Assembly: GCA_027621915.1 (NCBI GenBank)
Contig: JAQCAD010000002.1
Span: 62,001-126,000, forward strand
DNA length: 64,000 nt
Source: Pseudomonadota bacterium
GTDB taxonomy: Bacteria > Pseudomonadota > Gammaproteobacteria > Steroidobacterales > Woeseiaceae
Direction of reading: 5' to 3'
Shown one piece after another: positions 46,943 through 55,796 of this stretch. Each line of letters begins with the position of its first letter. The first letter of the stretch is position 1. A model generated the notes under the pieces. That model had not been told where the DNA came from. It saw only the letters and a list, made by a program, of their open reading frames with translations, and searched no databases. The translations under genes were made by a program, and so were the position numbers.

Positions 46943-48205
46943 TTATTCGAGGGCCTGGTAAACCAGCGTCTTGAACCGATCCGTAATGTCGCTCTTATTG
47001 GGTCGCTGTTGCGTCATGATGACGGCGACCAGGTTTTCCCGTGGGTCTATCCAGTACGACGTCGCGAAAGCGCCTCCCCACTGATAGAGGCCCTCGGAGC
47101 CCAGCTCGCCGCTCTCGCCCAGATCTCCGATCACCTCAAAACCCAGCCCGAAATCTGCATCTCCGTCATCGTCCCAGTCGATTCTGGCGGTGCGCATCAA
47201 CTCGACGGATTTCCGACCGAGAATACGTTTGCCGCCCAGTTCGCCGTCGTTCAACAACATCTCGATCAGCCGGGCGTAGTCCCCGGCCGTCGAGGAAAGT
47301 CCGGCGCCACCTGAAAAATACGCCCTGGCACCTTCAACCGGGTACATCGGGTTGTCGAGATAGATGGTCGATTCGTCGCCGACCGACACGCGCAGGCCAT
47401 CGACGTCCGCGTATAACGTAACCAGGCGATTGGCTTTGCTGTCAGGGAGATAGAAATACGTATCGTCCATGCCGAGCGGCGCAAAAATTTCTGTTTCAAA
47501 AAACTTGTCCAGCGGCTTGCCGGACACAACCTCAATCAGATACCCGAGCAGGTCTGTGTTCAAACCGTAAGCCCATGCGGTCCCCGGATCGAACAGCAAC
47601 GGCTGTTCGGCAAGTTTCACCATTACCGTCTCAAGCTTGATGTCTTTTTCCGTCAGGCCGTCAATGACACCATTTCGTTTGTAAACCTGCTGTAACGGCG
47701 TTTCAATAAACGCGTAACTGAGACCCGATGAATGCGTCAGGAGATCGATTATCCTGATCTCCCCGGCGGCAGACCGCGTTTCGGTAACCACCCCCCTGTA
47801 GTCAGCGCTGACCAGAACCTGTGGCTTCGCGAATGCGGGTATGTATTTGGATACGCTGTCACTCAGCTGAAAATAACCTTTTTCATAAAGTGCCATGACA
47901 CCAATGGTGGTCACGGCTTTGGTCATCGACGCAATGCGAAAGATGGAATCGTTTTGCATGGGCGTCTTCGAGGCAATATCCGCGTATCCGAAGCTCCTGT
48001 GATAGACAGTTCTGCCGTCTTTCACAATAATCGCAACTGCACCGGGGATTTTTCCCGCGGCAATTTCCGAGTTGATCGCGTCATCAATGCGGTCAAGGCG
48101 TTCAGTGACGAATCCCGTTGAGTCGCCCGAGTCGAAACTGAAGGCGCCCGCCGCGAGGCAGCAGACCAGCAGGAGAGTCGTCACAAACCGCATTTGGATC
48201 TTCAT
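46943..48205 (-). CDS. secreted serine hydrolase (beta-lactamase/penicillin-binding class C-like)
   Basis: This 420-residue exported protein has a signal peptide (to about AAGAFS) and a beta-lactamase-type serine hydrolase fold. The nucleophile motif is SMTK (Ser about 93). WAYGLNTDLLGYLIE occupies the position of the Tyr motif, and the last strand is near QWGGAFATSYWIDP. Family members include esterases, D-aminopeptidases and PBP-like proteins. Its start overlaps the acrylyl-CoA reductase stop (ATGA), so it is translated with that gene. The substrate is unknown. Confidence 0.85.
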   Translation of the reverse strand: MKIQMRFVTTLLLVCCLAAGAFSFDSGDSTGFVTERLDRIDDAINSEIAAGKIPGAVAIIVKDGRTVYHRSFGYADIASKTPMQNDSIFRIASMTKAVTTIGVMALYEKGYFQLSDSVSKYIPAFAKPQVLVSADYRGVVTETRSAAGEIRIIDLLTHSSGLSYAFIETPLQQVYKRNGVIDGLTEKDIKLETVMVKLAEQPLLFDPGTAWAYGLNTDLLGYLIEVVSGKPLDKFFETEIFAPLGMDDTYFYLPDSKANRLVTLYADVDGLRVSVGDESTIYLDNPMYPVEGARAYFSGGAGLSSTAGDYARLIEMLLNDGELGGKRILGRKSVELMRTARIDWDDDGDADFGLGFEVIGDLGESGELGSEGLYQWGGAFATSYWIDPRENLVAVIMTQQRPNKSDITDRFKTLVYQALE

Positions 48206-49188
48206 ATTTTCACCACGACCCTGCCGGTAACCTTTCCATCCACAAATGCCTGAAACGCGCCTGGCAATTGATCGAAGCCAATCACGTTCGATGCAATTTT
48301 GTCCAGGTGCCTCGGCTTCAGATCACTTCCGATTCGTTTCCAAACCTGAAGTCGTAACAGTCGCGGCGTATCAACCGAGTTGATGCCAAGCAGGCAAACC
48401 GCTCGCAGGATGAAAGGCAGAACTGTTGTGTTCAGTTCGTGGCTTGCCGCCAGGCCGATACTCGCGATGTTGCCGCCGTAGTCAACCGTGCGCGTCAACC
48501 AGGTCAGGACATCACCGCCGAGATTGTCGATCCCGCCTGCCCACTGCGCTTTTTCCATCGGCCGCTTGCCAAAATCCAGCTCATCGCGCAGCAATACGCT
48601 TCGGGCGCCAATGCTTTTGAGGTAATCCGTCTCCGTTGCCTTGCCGGTTAGGGCCACCGCTTCATATCCCCTGGCATCCAGCATATCGATTGCGATACTG
48701 CCGACGCCGCCGGTTGCTCCGGTCACTACAACCGGACCGTTTTCCGGCAGCTGTCCATTCTGTTCCATGCGATGAATTGCCAGCGCTGCGGTGTAACCGG
48801 CCGTGCCCAGCTGCATCGCTTCTGCCGCGGTCATTCCAGTGGGAATGGGCACAACTGCGTCCGCCGGAACGCGGGCATATTCAGCATAACCACCGTCGCG
48901 GGATTCGCTCAGGCCGCAGCCGTTTACCAGTACTGAATCGCCTGCCGCGAACTCGTCGCTCTCGGAGCTCTCGATCGTCCCCGCCAGGTCTATGCCTCCC
49001 ACCAGCGGAAAGCTGCGCAATATTCTGCCTGCTCCTGTAGCCGCCAAAGCGTCTTTGTAATTGATCGTCGAATGACTCACCTTTATGACAACGTCACCGG
49101 GAGACAAATCATCCAAAGTCAGTCGCTTGAATCCGGCGACGACTTTTCCGTCTTCCTGATCAATGCGAAAAGCACGAAAATCGTTCAT
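48202..49188 (-). CDS. acuI: acrylyl-CoA reductase (AcuI/YhdH family)
   Basis: This 328-residue zinc-independent medium-chain reductase of the AcuI/YhdH family reduces acrylyl-CoA to propionyl-CoA with NADPH. Visible are STINYKDALAATG, FPLVGGIDLAGTI, YAEYARVPAD, AMQLGTAGYTAALAI, the nucleotide loop VTGATGGVGSIAIDML, and the C-terminal GKVTGRVVVKI. The length is typical. It lies 10 nt after the MBL hydrolase and 4-nt overlapped with the serine hydrolase. Its product, propionyl-CoA, is the substrate of the nearby methylcitrate cycle, which supports the assignment. Confidence 0.88.
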   Translation of the reverse strand: MNDFRAFRIDQEDGKVVAGFKRLTLDDLSPGDVVIKVSHSTINYKDALAATGAGRILRSFPLVGGIDLAGTIESSESDEFAAGDSVLVNGCGLSESRDGGYAEYARVPADAVVPIPTGMTAAEAMQLGTAGYTAALAIHRMEQNGQLPENGPVVVTGATGGVGSIAIDMLDARGYEAVALTGKATETDYLKSIGARSVLLRDELDFGKRPMEKAQWAGGIDNLGGDVLTWLTRTVDYGGNIASIGLAASHELNTTVLPFILRAVCLLGINSVDTPRLLRLQVWKRIGSDLKPRHLDKIASNVIGFDQLPGAFQAFVDGKVTGRVVVKI

Positions 49189-49198
49189 CTGTTCTCCG

Positions 49199-50149
49199 TT
49201 ATGGGTGGTCGAGCCAGTACTCGAGACCCATAGTATTGAGCATTACATCAATTTCAACTATTGCGCGCATCTCCCCGGCGGATCCCTGGTATCCGTGGGC
49301 ATCAAGCTCGCCGGCAAAATACTCATTCAGGCTCTTGTGCATATTCGTTGTGCGCTCCGCATCGCCGGCGTGACGGCGCGCGAGATCCACAAAATCATCA
49401 ATGCGTCGATGCATATCAACGGCAAGTCGCTGAAGGTCCCTTACGCGACTGTAGTGCGTCAGGAAGAGTTGCGCAGGTTGCAGGTTCATAATCCGATCAA
49501 TCGCTTTGTGTGCTTCAGGCGGGTCGAAGTGAATCGGCGTCGTCGTTGGATATATGAATTCGCCCTTGGCAGTATCCAGTTCCCGATACGAAAGACCGAA
49601 GCTGTCACCGGTAAAAACGCCGCTCGATTGCGGGTCATGCAATACATAATGATGGCGAGCGTGGCCCTCCGTAAACAGGAAATGTACTTTGCGACCGGCG
49701 AAATTTATTTCCTGTTCGTCGTCGACGACGATTACTCGATCTTCGGGAATCGGAACAATGTTGCCGTATTCTCTGGTGAATTTTTCTTCGCCGTAGACCG
49801 CCTTCGCGCCTCGAACTAATTTCGTCGGATCGATCATGTGCGGCGCACCACGCGGGTGCAATACCGCACTCGCATTTGGCAAAGCCTGCATCAGAAGCCC
49901 GGCGCCACCGGCGTGGTCCAGGTGAACGTGTGTGAGAAACACATAGTCAACATCTGCGACGTCGATGTCTTTCTGTTCCAGCGCAGCAAGCAGAAGTGGC
50001 ACACTCGAATTTGCCCCTGTGTCAACAAAGGCAGCGCGGCCGTTTTCGAGGATCAGGTGACTCGCGTCGAACAGCGGCCGCAGATGATCAGTATCGATGG
50101 CGGTGATGCCATCGCCAAGCTCGATTGTTCCAGGTACCACGTTGACCAT
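49199..50149 (-). CDS. metallo-beta-lactamase-fold hydrolase
   Basis: This 316-residue cytoplasmic MBL-fold hydrolase has no signal peptide. Metal ligands: FLTHVHLDHAGG (HxHxDH), the downstream His in FTEGHARHHYVL, the Asp in GVFTGDSFG, and the C-terminal LFLTHYSRV. The wording resembles hydrolases of acyl-thioester type (glyoxalase II-like subgroup). It is second in an operon with a cytochrome c before it (24 nt) and AcuI after it (10 nt). A CoA-thioester or lactone substrate would fit but is inference. Confidence 0.85.
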   Translation of the reverse strand: MVNVVPGTIELGDGITAIDTDHLRPLFDASHLILENGRAAFVDTGANSSVPLLLAALEQKDIDVADVDYVFLTHVHLDHAGGAGLLMQALPNASAVLHPRGAPHMIDPTKLVRGAKAVYGEEKFTREYGNIVPIPEDRVIVVDDEQEINFAGRKVHFLFTEGHARHHYVLHDPQSSGVFTGDSFGLSYRELDTAKGEFIYPTTTPIHFDPPEAHKAIDRIMNLQPAQLFLTHYSRVRDLQRLAVDMHRRIDDFVDLARRHAGDAERTTNMHKSLNEYFAGELDAHGYQGSAGEMRAIVEIDVMLNTMGLEYWLDHP

Positions 50150-50173
50150 CGGGCCCGCCTTTGATCTGTCGAT

Positions 50174-50785
50174 TTACCGGTCAAGCGTTTCGAGACCATC
50201 CTGCGAGGCGTAGTAGTTGGCAATTATCTCGATCTCTTCTTCGCTTAATGAGGCAGCAAAAGCGACCATGACGTTACCTGATCGTTTACCGCTTTTATAT
50301 TCGTGCAGTGCGCGAACAAGATAATCTGCGTGCTGACCAGCCAGCACCGGTGGCTGAGGAACAACACCTTGACCATCCGCCCCATGGCAGGTCACGCAAA
50401 TCTTTGCCGCAGCAACACCCTCGACCTGCTCGGCGGTAGCAATGTCGCTTGCCGAACCGCTTGTCTCCAGCCAGGCCAGCAAACTATCGATGTTATCGTC
50501 ACTTAAAGAGCTTGCGTGAGCATGCATGGTCGGATGCGACCGCGTGCCGTCGCGATAATGCCGTAAGGCGGTTGCAATGTAATCACTGCCCTGGCCACCA
50601 AGTCGCGGCACATGAAAAGTAGGATAAGCGTTTCGTTGGCCTTCGATCCCATGACACCCGAGACAAGTAAAGCCGAGCTCACGCCCCTGTTCTGCGTCGC
50701 CCTCTGCAGCGACGGGTTGTGTCACTAACAACGCAGCAATTATAAGGAATGCTGCGCTGGTGCGAATATTGATAAGGATGTCCAT
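50174..50785 (-). CDS. dihaem c-type cytochrome (c4-like)
   Basis: This 203-residue periplasmic cytochrome has a signal peptide (to about QPVAA) and two c-type haem sites, CLGCH (about 41-45) and CVTCH (about 130-134), each with a likely distal Met (PTMHAHA and GNVMVAFA). The two halves repeat the same pattern, as in cytochrome c4. It would carry electrons to a terminal oxidase. It heads the operon with MBL hydrolase, AcuI and serine hydrolase. Confidence 0.9.
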   Translation of the reverse strand: MDILINIRTSAAFLIIAALLVTQPVAAEGDAEQGRELGFTCLGCHGIEGQRNAYPTFHVPRLGGQGSDYIATALRHYRDGTRSHPTMHAHASSLSDDNIDSLLAWLETSGSASDIATAEQVEGVAAAKICVTCHGADGQGVVPQPPVLAGQHADYLVRALHEYKSGKRSGNVMVAFAASLSEEEIEIIANYYASQDGLETLDR

Positions 50786-50919
50786 TTTCGGTGTTCTTGG
50801 CTGCGTTTAACGGGAGGCGGCTATGGTAGTGACTGTGGGCGGTCTTTTCCACCGGGAACACCTGCCAACAGAGGCTGCGTGCTAGGATTCGGGCTGGTTT
50901 ACTGATCAGAGGTAATGCC

Positions 50920-52254
50920 ATGAAGCGGTGGCTTGTGATTCTGCTCGTGCTGCTCGCGTTGGTCATCCTGGTTTCACCCGGGATTATCGGGCGGCTCGCC
51001 GAGCAAAATATGGAAGAGAATATTCAATGGGCCAAAAACGAGAGCCCGGGTTTGAATATTACGACTGAAGCTTTCGACCGGGGCTGGTTTACCTCCGAGG
51101 GCAAGCATAGAGTCGTCTTTCAGGGTGGCCGGTTTCGGGACGCGACAGAGAAATACGCGGCCGTAACCGGAAACCCGGAGCTGCCTTCATTGATTATCGA
51201 TACGCGCTTCGATCACGGACTGGTGCCGGTCACCTCCTTGTCCCGCCACGCCGGCAGTCTCGCTCCCGGCCTGGCGAGCACCCTGTCAACTTTTCATCTC
51301 GACCCCGGCAATGGCGAGCCGTTGCCTTTGCCCGGCACGCTTTACAGCAATGTTTCCCTGACGGGCGCCACCGATTCACGGCTGCTCGTTGAAACCGGGA
51401 GCTATGAGCACGAAGACATCCAGGTCGACTGGGACGGCGCCGACCTCAAGATTTATTCCAACCGGGGCTCCGGCGAGATGTCTGTGCATGGCACGATTGA
51501 CCCGGTGACAATATCGGGCGAAGACGGTCGTGCCAGCATAGGCGTGATTCGGATCGACGCTGATCAGGTCCGGACTGAATATGGCTTTAACGTGGGTCCC
51601 GCCAACCTCACCGTCGGTGCGATGACGCTCGAAGATAGTGGCCAGAAATTTGTGCTCGGCGGAATGGATGTGAAGATGGATTCCACGCTGGAGGATGGTC
51701 GGGTTGACAGCACTGGCACAGTGGCAATCAGGGACGTTTCAATTCCCGGATTCGGCGACGTGGCGCTGGTCATGGATACATCGATGAACGGTTTTCATGC
51801 AGCGTCTCTCGGCGCTATCGTCAAGGCGCTTCGCGAGGCACAGGCAGCGGATGACCCGAACATGGCGCTGCAGATGCTTTATCCGGACATAGAGGGTGAT
51901 CTGCAGACGCTCGCCTCTTCCGGCGCCGAAATTCGCTTCGACCAGTTTGATATCACCCTGCCGCAGGGCACTGTAGCAACAAAAATAGCCGTTGCCGTGC
52001 CGGAATCGGATGGGGGTGCCGATTTCTCCTGGCCCGCGGTTCTGCTTGGAATGACCGCCAGTATCGACATCCGGCTTCCGGCGGAGCTCTTTGATATGGC
52101 GACGATGATGAATCCTCAGGCTGGTGCGTTGCTTGCAATGGGCATCCTGCAAAAGGAGGGCAATGATTACGTAATGGCTGCCGAGTACGCGCAGGGTCTC
52201 GTCAGCGTCAATGGCGTGCCAATGCCCATTCCAATTCCAGGACTGTCGCCCTAG
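50920..52254 (+). CDS. DUF945 family protein (YdgA-like)
   Basis: This 444-residue envelope protein has an N-terminal membrane anchor (about residues 4-22) and a long beta-rich periplasmic part. The start MKRWLVILLVLLALVILV and the following RLAEQNMEENIQWAKNESPG and ITTEAFDRGWFTSEG are the hallmark of DUF945, of which E. coli YdgA is the known member. Function is not established. It diverges from the cytochrome c gene and its stop overlaps the end of the ABC transporter gene by 4 nt. Confidence 0.85.
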   Translation: MKRWLVILLVLLALVILVSPGIIGRLAEQNMEENIQWAKNESPGLNITTEAFDRGWFTSEGKHRVVFQGGRFRDATEKYAAVTGNPELPSLIIDTRFDHGLVPVTSLSRHAGSLAPGLASTLSTFHLDPGNGEPLPLPGTLYSNVSLTGATDSRLLVETGSYEHEDIQVDWDGADLKIYSNRGSGEMSVHGTIDPVTISGEDGRASIGVIRIDADQVRTEYGFNVGPANLTVGAMTLEDSGQKFVLGGMDVKMDSTLEDGRVDSTGTVAIRDVSIPGFGDVALVMDTSMNGFHAASLGAIVKALREAQAADDPNMALQMLYPDIEGDLQTLASSGAEIRFDQFDITLPQGTVATKIAVAVPESDGGADFSWPAVLLGMTASIDIRLPAELFDMATMMNPQAGALLAMGILQKEGNDYVMAAEYAQGLVSVNGVPMPIPIPGLSP

Positions 52255-54026
52255 TAACGAAGGTCCAGCTCAGTCGCGCGATGGCAGGCGACAATTGTAC
52301 CGCCGTACGCTGCCGGCTCGGGCACCGACGCGCTGCACGCGCCGACCGCATGCTGACAGCGCGGATGAAACGGACACCCTGCGGGCGGGCGAAGAAGAGA
52401 TGACACTTCCCCGGGCAGCGGTGCGTTGGCCGGTTCTGCATTCGGATCCGGCGATGGCACCGCATTCAACAAAGCCCGGGTGTATGGATGTCGCGGACGG
52501 CCAAAGAGCGCATTGTTGGCCGCAAGCTCGCACAACCGGCCCATGTACATGACGAGTACGCGATGACTGATTTGCCTGACAACGGCCAAATCATGCGTTA
52601 TGAAAATAATCGAAAGGCCGGTTCGCTGCTGGGCAGCCTGCAACAACAGCAGAATTTCGCTTCTCACCGTTCCATCAAGCGCCGCGACCGCTTCGTCGCA
52701 AATAACGACTTTCGGTTTCAGGATGAGCGCTCGCGCAATGGCAACACGCTGCGCCTGTCCGCCTGATAACTCGTGCGGATAACGCTGGCTCAATTCCGGA
52801 GCAAGCCCAACCTGTTCGAGCATTGCCTCAACGAGCGCCGCATGATTTTTACGACCGGACTCGTGAACTCGCAGCGGCTCCCCGACAATCGAAGAAACAC
52901 GCATAGCGGGATTGAGCGATGCGAGCGGATCCTGGAACACCATTTGAAGATCGCGACGGCTGTCGTGACGGCGCCTGCTCACGGCGGCCGGCAATTGCTT
53001 GCCAAGAAAAGTAACCCGGCCGCTATCAATGGGTATCAACCCTACTATGGCGCGCGCCAGGCTGGTCTTGCCGGAGCCTGACTCACCAACGACCGCGACG
53101 GTTTCAGCTTTCTGAATTGTCAGGCTGATTGGGCGTACCGCCAGAAGTCGCTCGCGACCACGCAGCCGCCCTTCGCTGAAACTGACAGACAGCTCGGAAA
53201 TATCCAGCACGGGATCACCGCCCTCAGGTAAAGCGCCGGACATTCCGATAGCGCTGAGGGTCGGCGCATTTGTCAGCAGCGCGCGCATTTTGTCACTGTC
53301 GGGTGTGGCGAAGACTTGCCGGGTCGTCCCTTCCTCCAGCATTTCGCCACGATCCATTACGAACATTCGCTCGCAATTGCCGGCTATAACGCCGAGGTCG
53401 TGCGTGATCAGCAAAAGAGCCGCTTTCGTTTCGGCCCTGAGTTGTCTCAGCAAATACAGAATCTGCGCCTGCACCGTTACATCCAGCGCCGTCGTCGGCT
53501 CATCCGCTATAAGAACATCCGGTTCGCCAAGCAGAGCGGCGCCAATCATCACGCGTTGCCGCATACCGCCGGAAAGTTGGTGCGGAAACGCCCTGTACTG
53601 ACGCTCGGGATCGGGCAAGCCGACCTTCTTCAACATGAGAAGCGTACGTGCGCTTGCCTCGTCCGCAGCGCAAAGCTTGTGCTCCAGCAAAATTCGTCTC
53701 AGTTGATCGCCAATCCGCACGTACGGGTTCAATGCTGCCATCGGATCCTGGAAAACCATTGCGATACGTCGGGCTCGATACTGGTTCAGCACGGCAGCGC
53801 CGGCACCAATCAATTCTGCGTCGTCAAATCTAACGCTGCCGCTGATTTTCGCGTTGGCTGGCAGCAAACCCATGATCGCCAGCGCTGCTTGCGTCTTTCC
53901 CGAACCGGACTCACCGACGATGCCGAGCGACTCGCCGCGCGCCAGCGCAAAGCTCAGGTTTTCGACGGCGGGACTTGCAGAACCTGCATAACGGATCGTC
54001 AGATTTTCGACATCCAGGAGCGCCAT
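52251..54026 (-). CDS. oligopeptide ABC importer, fused dual ATP-binding protein
   Basis: This 591-residue cytoplasmic protein has two complete ABC ATPase domains in tandem. Each holds a P-loop GESGSGKT (about residues 39 and 315), the signature (LSGGMRQR and LSGGQAQR) and Walker B (VLIADEPTTALD and VVICDEAVAALD). The second half ends with the Dpp-type RPPAGCPFHPRC segment. Fused DppD-DppF pairs of this sort occur in YejF and GsiA. I start at 54026 (MALLDVENLT), one base overlapping the permease stop. It powers the permeases next to it. Confidence 0.93.
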   Translation of the reverse strand: MALLDVENLTIRYAGSASPAVENLSFALARGESLGIVGESGSGKTQAALAIMGLLPANAKISGSVRFDDAELIGAGAAVLNQYRARRIAMVFQDPMAALNPYVRIGDQLRRILLEHKLCAADEASARTLLMLKKVGLPDPERQYRAFPHQLSGGMRQRVMIGAALLGEPDVLIADEPTTALDVTVQAQILYLLRQLRAETKAALLLITHDLGVIAGNCERMFVMDRGEMLEEGTTRQVFATPDSDKMRALLTNAPTLSAIGMSGALPEGGDPVLDISELSVSFSEGRLRGRERLLAVRPISLTIQKAETVAVVGESGSGKTSLARAIVGLIPIDSGRVTFLGKQLPAAVSRRRHDSRRDLQMVFQDPLASLNPAMRVSSIVGEPLRVHESGRKNHAALVEAMLEQVGLAPELSQRYPHELSGGQAQRVAIARALILKPKVVICDEAVAALDGTVRSEILLLLQAAQQRTGLSIIFITHDLAVVRQISHRVLVMYMGRLCELAANNALFGRPRHPYTRALLNAVPSPDPNAEPANAPLPGEVSSLLRPPAGCPFHPRCQHAVGACSASVPEPAAYGGTIVACHRATELDLRY

Positions 54027-54871
54027 CAGGTATTGCCTTTCGGGTCCACCAGATCGCGCAGCCCGTCGCCAAGAAAATTGAAGCAGAGCAAGATCACAGC
54101 AAGTGCAACTGCCGGAATAACCAGCAGCCACGAGGCCTGTTCCATCTGGCTCACGCCGTCGCTAACCAGCGCACCAAGAGAAGTCTGCGGCGCCTGGATG
54201 CCGAGGCCGAGGAAGCTCAGAAAGGACTCCATCAGAATCGCCTGCGGAATTGCGAGCGTCATGTAAACGACGACGACCCCAAGCAGGTTTGGTGTGATAT
54301 GCCGAAAAATTATGCCGCGTGTCGATACGCCGATCAGTCTTGCTGCATCGACGAACGCGCGCTGCTTGAGGCTGATCGTTTGTCCTCTGACGATACGCGC
54401 CATGTCAAGCCAGTTGATCGCGCCGATAGCAATAAGGATCAGCAGCATGCTGCGCCCGAATGCGACCATGAGCAGGATAACGAAGAAAATAAACGGCAGC
54501 GCGTACAGCCCATCGACTATCCGCATCATGAAGCCATCGACCCGGCCGCCTATATAGCCTGCAACAGCGCCATAGAGTACGCCGATGCCGAGACTGACAA
54601 GACTTGCAATCACGGCCACCAGGAGCGTGACCCGGATGCCGGACAATGTTCGCGCCAGAAGATCCCTGCCGAGCTCATCTGTTCCGAAAAAATGTCCGCC
54701 CGTCATAGTGGGTGCGAGCATGCGGTTGTCAAAGTCTGCAGCGAAGTAACTGTGATTGCTGATGAGGGGACCGATCAGGGAGATCATAGCGATGACCAGC
54801 AGCATCGTCGCGCACACGGTAACCGCGCGGCTTGATCGGGCGTGTCGGACCAGCGAGCTCAGGGCGCTCAT
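54026..54871 (-). CDS. oligopeptide ABC importer permease (DppC/OppC family)
   Basis: This 281-residue inner-membrane permease has about six helices. The EAA loop, the contact to the ATPase, reads MDMARIVRGQTISLKQRAFV in outline (DMARIVRGQ, REAFV-like), and GTDELGRDLLARTLSGIRVTL is typical of DppC. It overlaps the DppB-type gene by 4 nt and the ATPase gene by one base. It forms the pore with the DppB-like partner. Confidence 0.93.
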   Translation of the reverse strand: MSALSSLVRHARSSRAVTVCATMLLVIAMISLIGPLISNHSYFAADFDNRMLAPTMTGGHFFGTDELGRDLLARTLSGIRVTLLVAVIASLVSLGIGVLYGAVAGYIGGRVDGFMMRIVDGLYALPFIFFVILLMVAFGRSMLLILIAIGAINWLDMARIVRGQTISLKQRAFVDAARLIGVSTRGIIFRHITPNLLGVVVVYMTLAIPQAILMESFLSFLGLGIQAPQTSLGALVSDGVSQMEQASWLLVIPAVALAVILLCFNFLGDGLRDLVDPKGNT

Positions 54872-55791
54872 CGCGTACGAACCCGCGGGTCAACAAATGC
54901 GTAGAGCAGGTCTACTACAAGATTCAAAAAAACGACCATCGCTGCATAAAAAACAGTGATGCCAAGCACGAGTGTGTAATCGCGATTCGCCGACGCCGTT
55001 ATCAGGAACCTGCCAACACCGGGGACACCAAAAACGTGTTCGACGACTACCGAGCCCGTTAGTACCGCAGCGAACGCCGGGCCCAGGTAAGAGATCAGCG
55101 GCAACATGGCCGGTCTGAACGCGTGGTAGCGAACGATCGAGAGTGTCTTCAGACCCTGCGCCTTTGCGGTTCGCACGTAGTCGCTGTTCATGACATCGAT
55201 AAGGCTCGCGCGGGTCAGGCGGGCGATAAAGGCAATCTGCGGCATCGCCAGCGCGATTACCGGCAACAGCAGTCGGTCGGCGCCGTCGCTGCCCGTGTAG
55301 CTGGCCGGGAGCCATTTCAGCGTGACCGCAAAAACAAGCACCATGAGCGGCGCGAAGACAAAGACCGGCACGGAGATACCGATCATCGCGATTCCCGTTA
55401 CCAGCCGGTCCAGAACTGTATTCCGCCGCAGTGCCGCGATCAGCCCGGCGCTGATTCCGACGATCAGCGCAAGCAGGATGGCAAGCGCGCCAATTCTCAT
55501 CGTAACGGGAATGGCACCTGCGATCAGTTCCGACACGCTGAAGTCGCGATAACGATACGACGGCCCGAGGTCGCCGCGAACGACACCTTTTATGTAACGG
55601 TAAAACTGCTGCGGCAATGTTTCATCGAGATGATAGGCCCTCTCGATATTTTCTTTTATGTCCGGCGGCAGAACGCGCTCAGAATCAAACGGTCCGCCGG
55701 GCGCAGCGTGAACCATCAGGAAGGCTATTGCGATGACCAACAGCAGTGTCGGTATCGCTCCGAGAATGCGGGCAAACGCGTAACGCAGCAC
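54868..55791 (-). CDS. oligopeptide ABC importer permease (DppB/OppB family)
   Basis: This 307-residue inner-membrane permease has about six helices. The N-terminal FLMVHAAPGGPFDSERVLPP, the central IALAMPQIAFIARLTRASL with the EAA-loop YVRTAKAQGLKTLSIVRYH (in part), and VFGVPGVGRFLITA are standard for DppB/OppB. It lies 5 nt after the binding-protein gene and overlaps the next permease by 4 nt. Confidence 0.93.
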   Translation of the reverse strand: MLRYAFARILGAIPTLLLVIAIAFLMVHAAPGGPFDSERVLPPDIKENIERAYHLDETLPQQFYRYIKGVVRGDLGPSYRYRDFSVSELIAGAIPVTMRIGALAILLALIVGISAGLIAALRRNTVLDRLVTGIAMIGISVPVFVFAPLMVLVFAVTLKWLPASYTGSDGADRLLLPVIALAMPQIAFIARLTRASLIDVMNSDYVRTAKAQGLKTLSIVRYHAFRPAMLPLISYLGPAFAAVLTGSVVVEHVFGVPGVGRFLITASANRDYTLVLGITVFYAAMVVFLNLVVDLLYAFVDPRVRTR

Positions 55792-55796
55792 CTTAT

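Noticed and set aside
53316-54266. A 316-codon open frame on the plus strand opposite the ABC importer genes
   Set aside because: It spans the antisense of two genes with complete motifs. The composition is that of a shadow frame.
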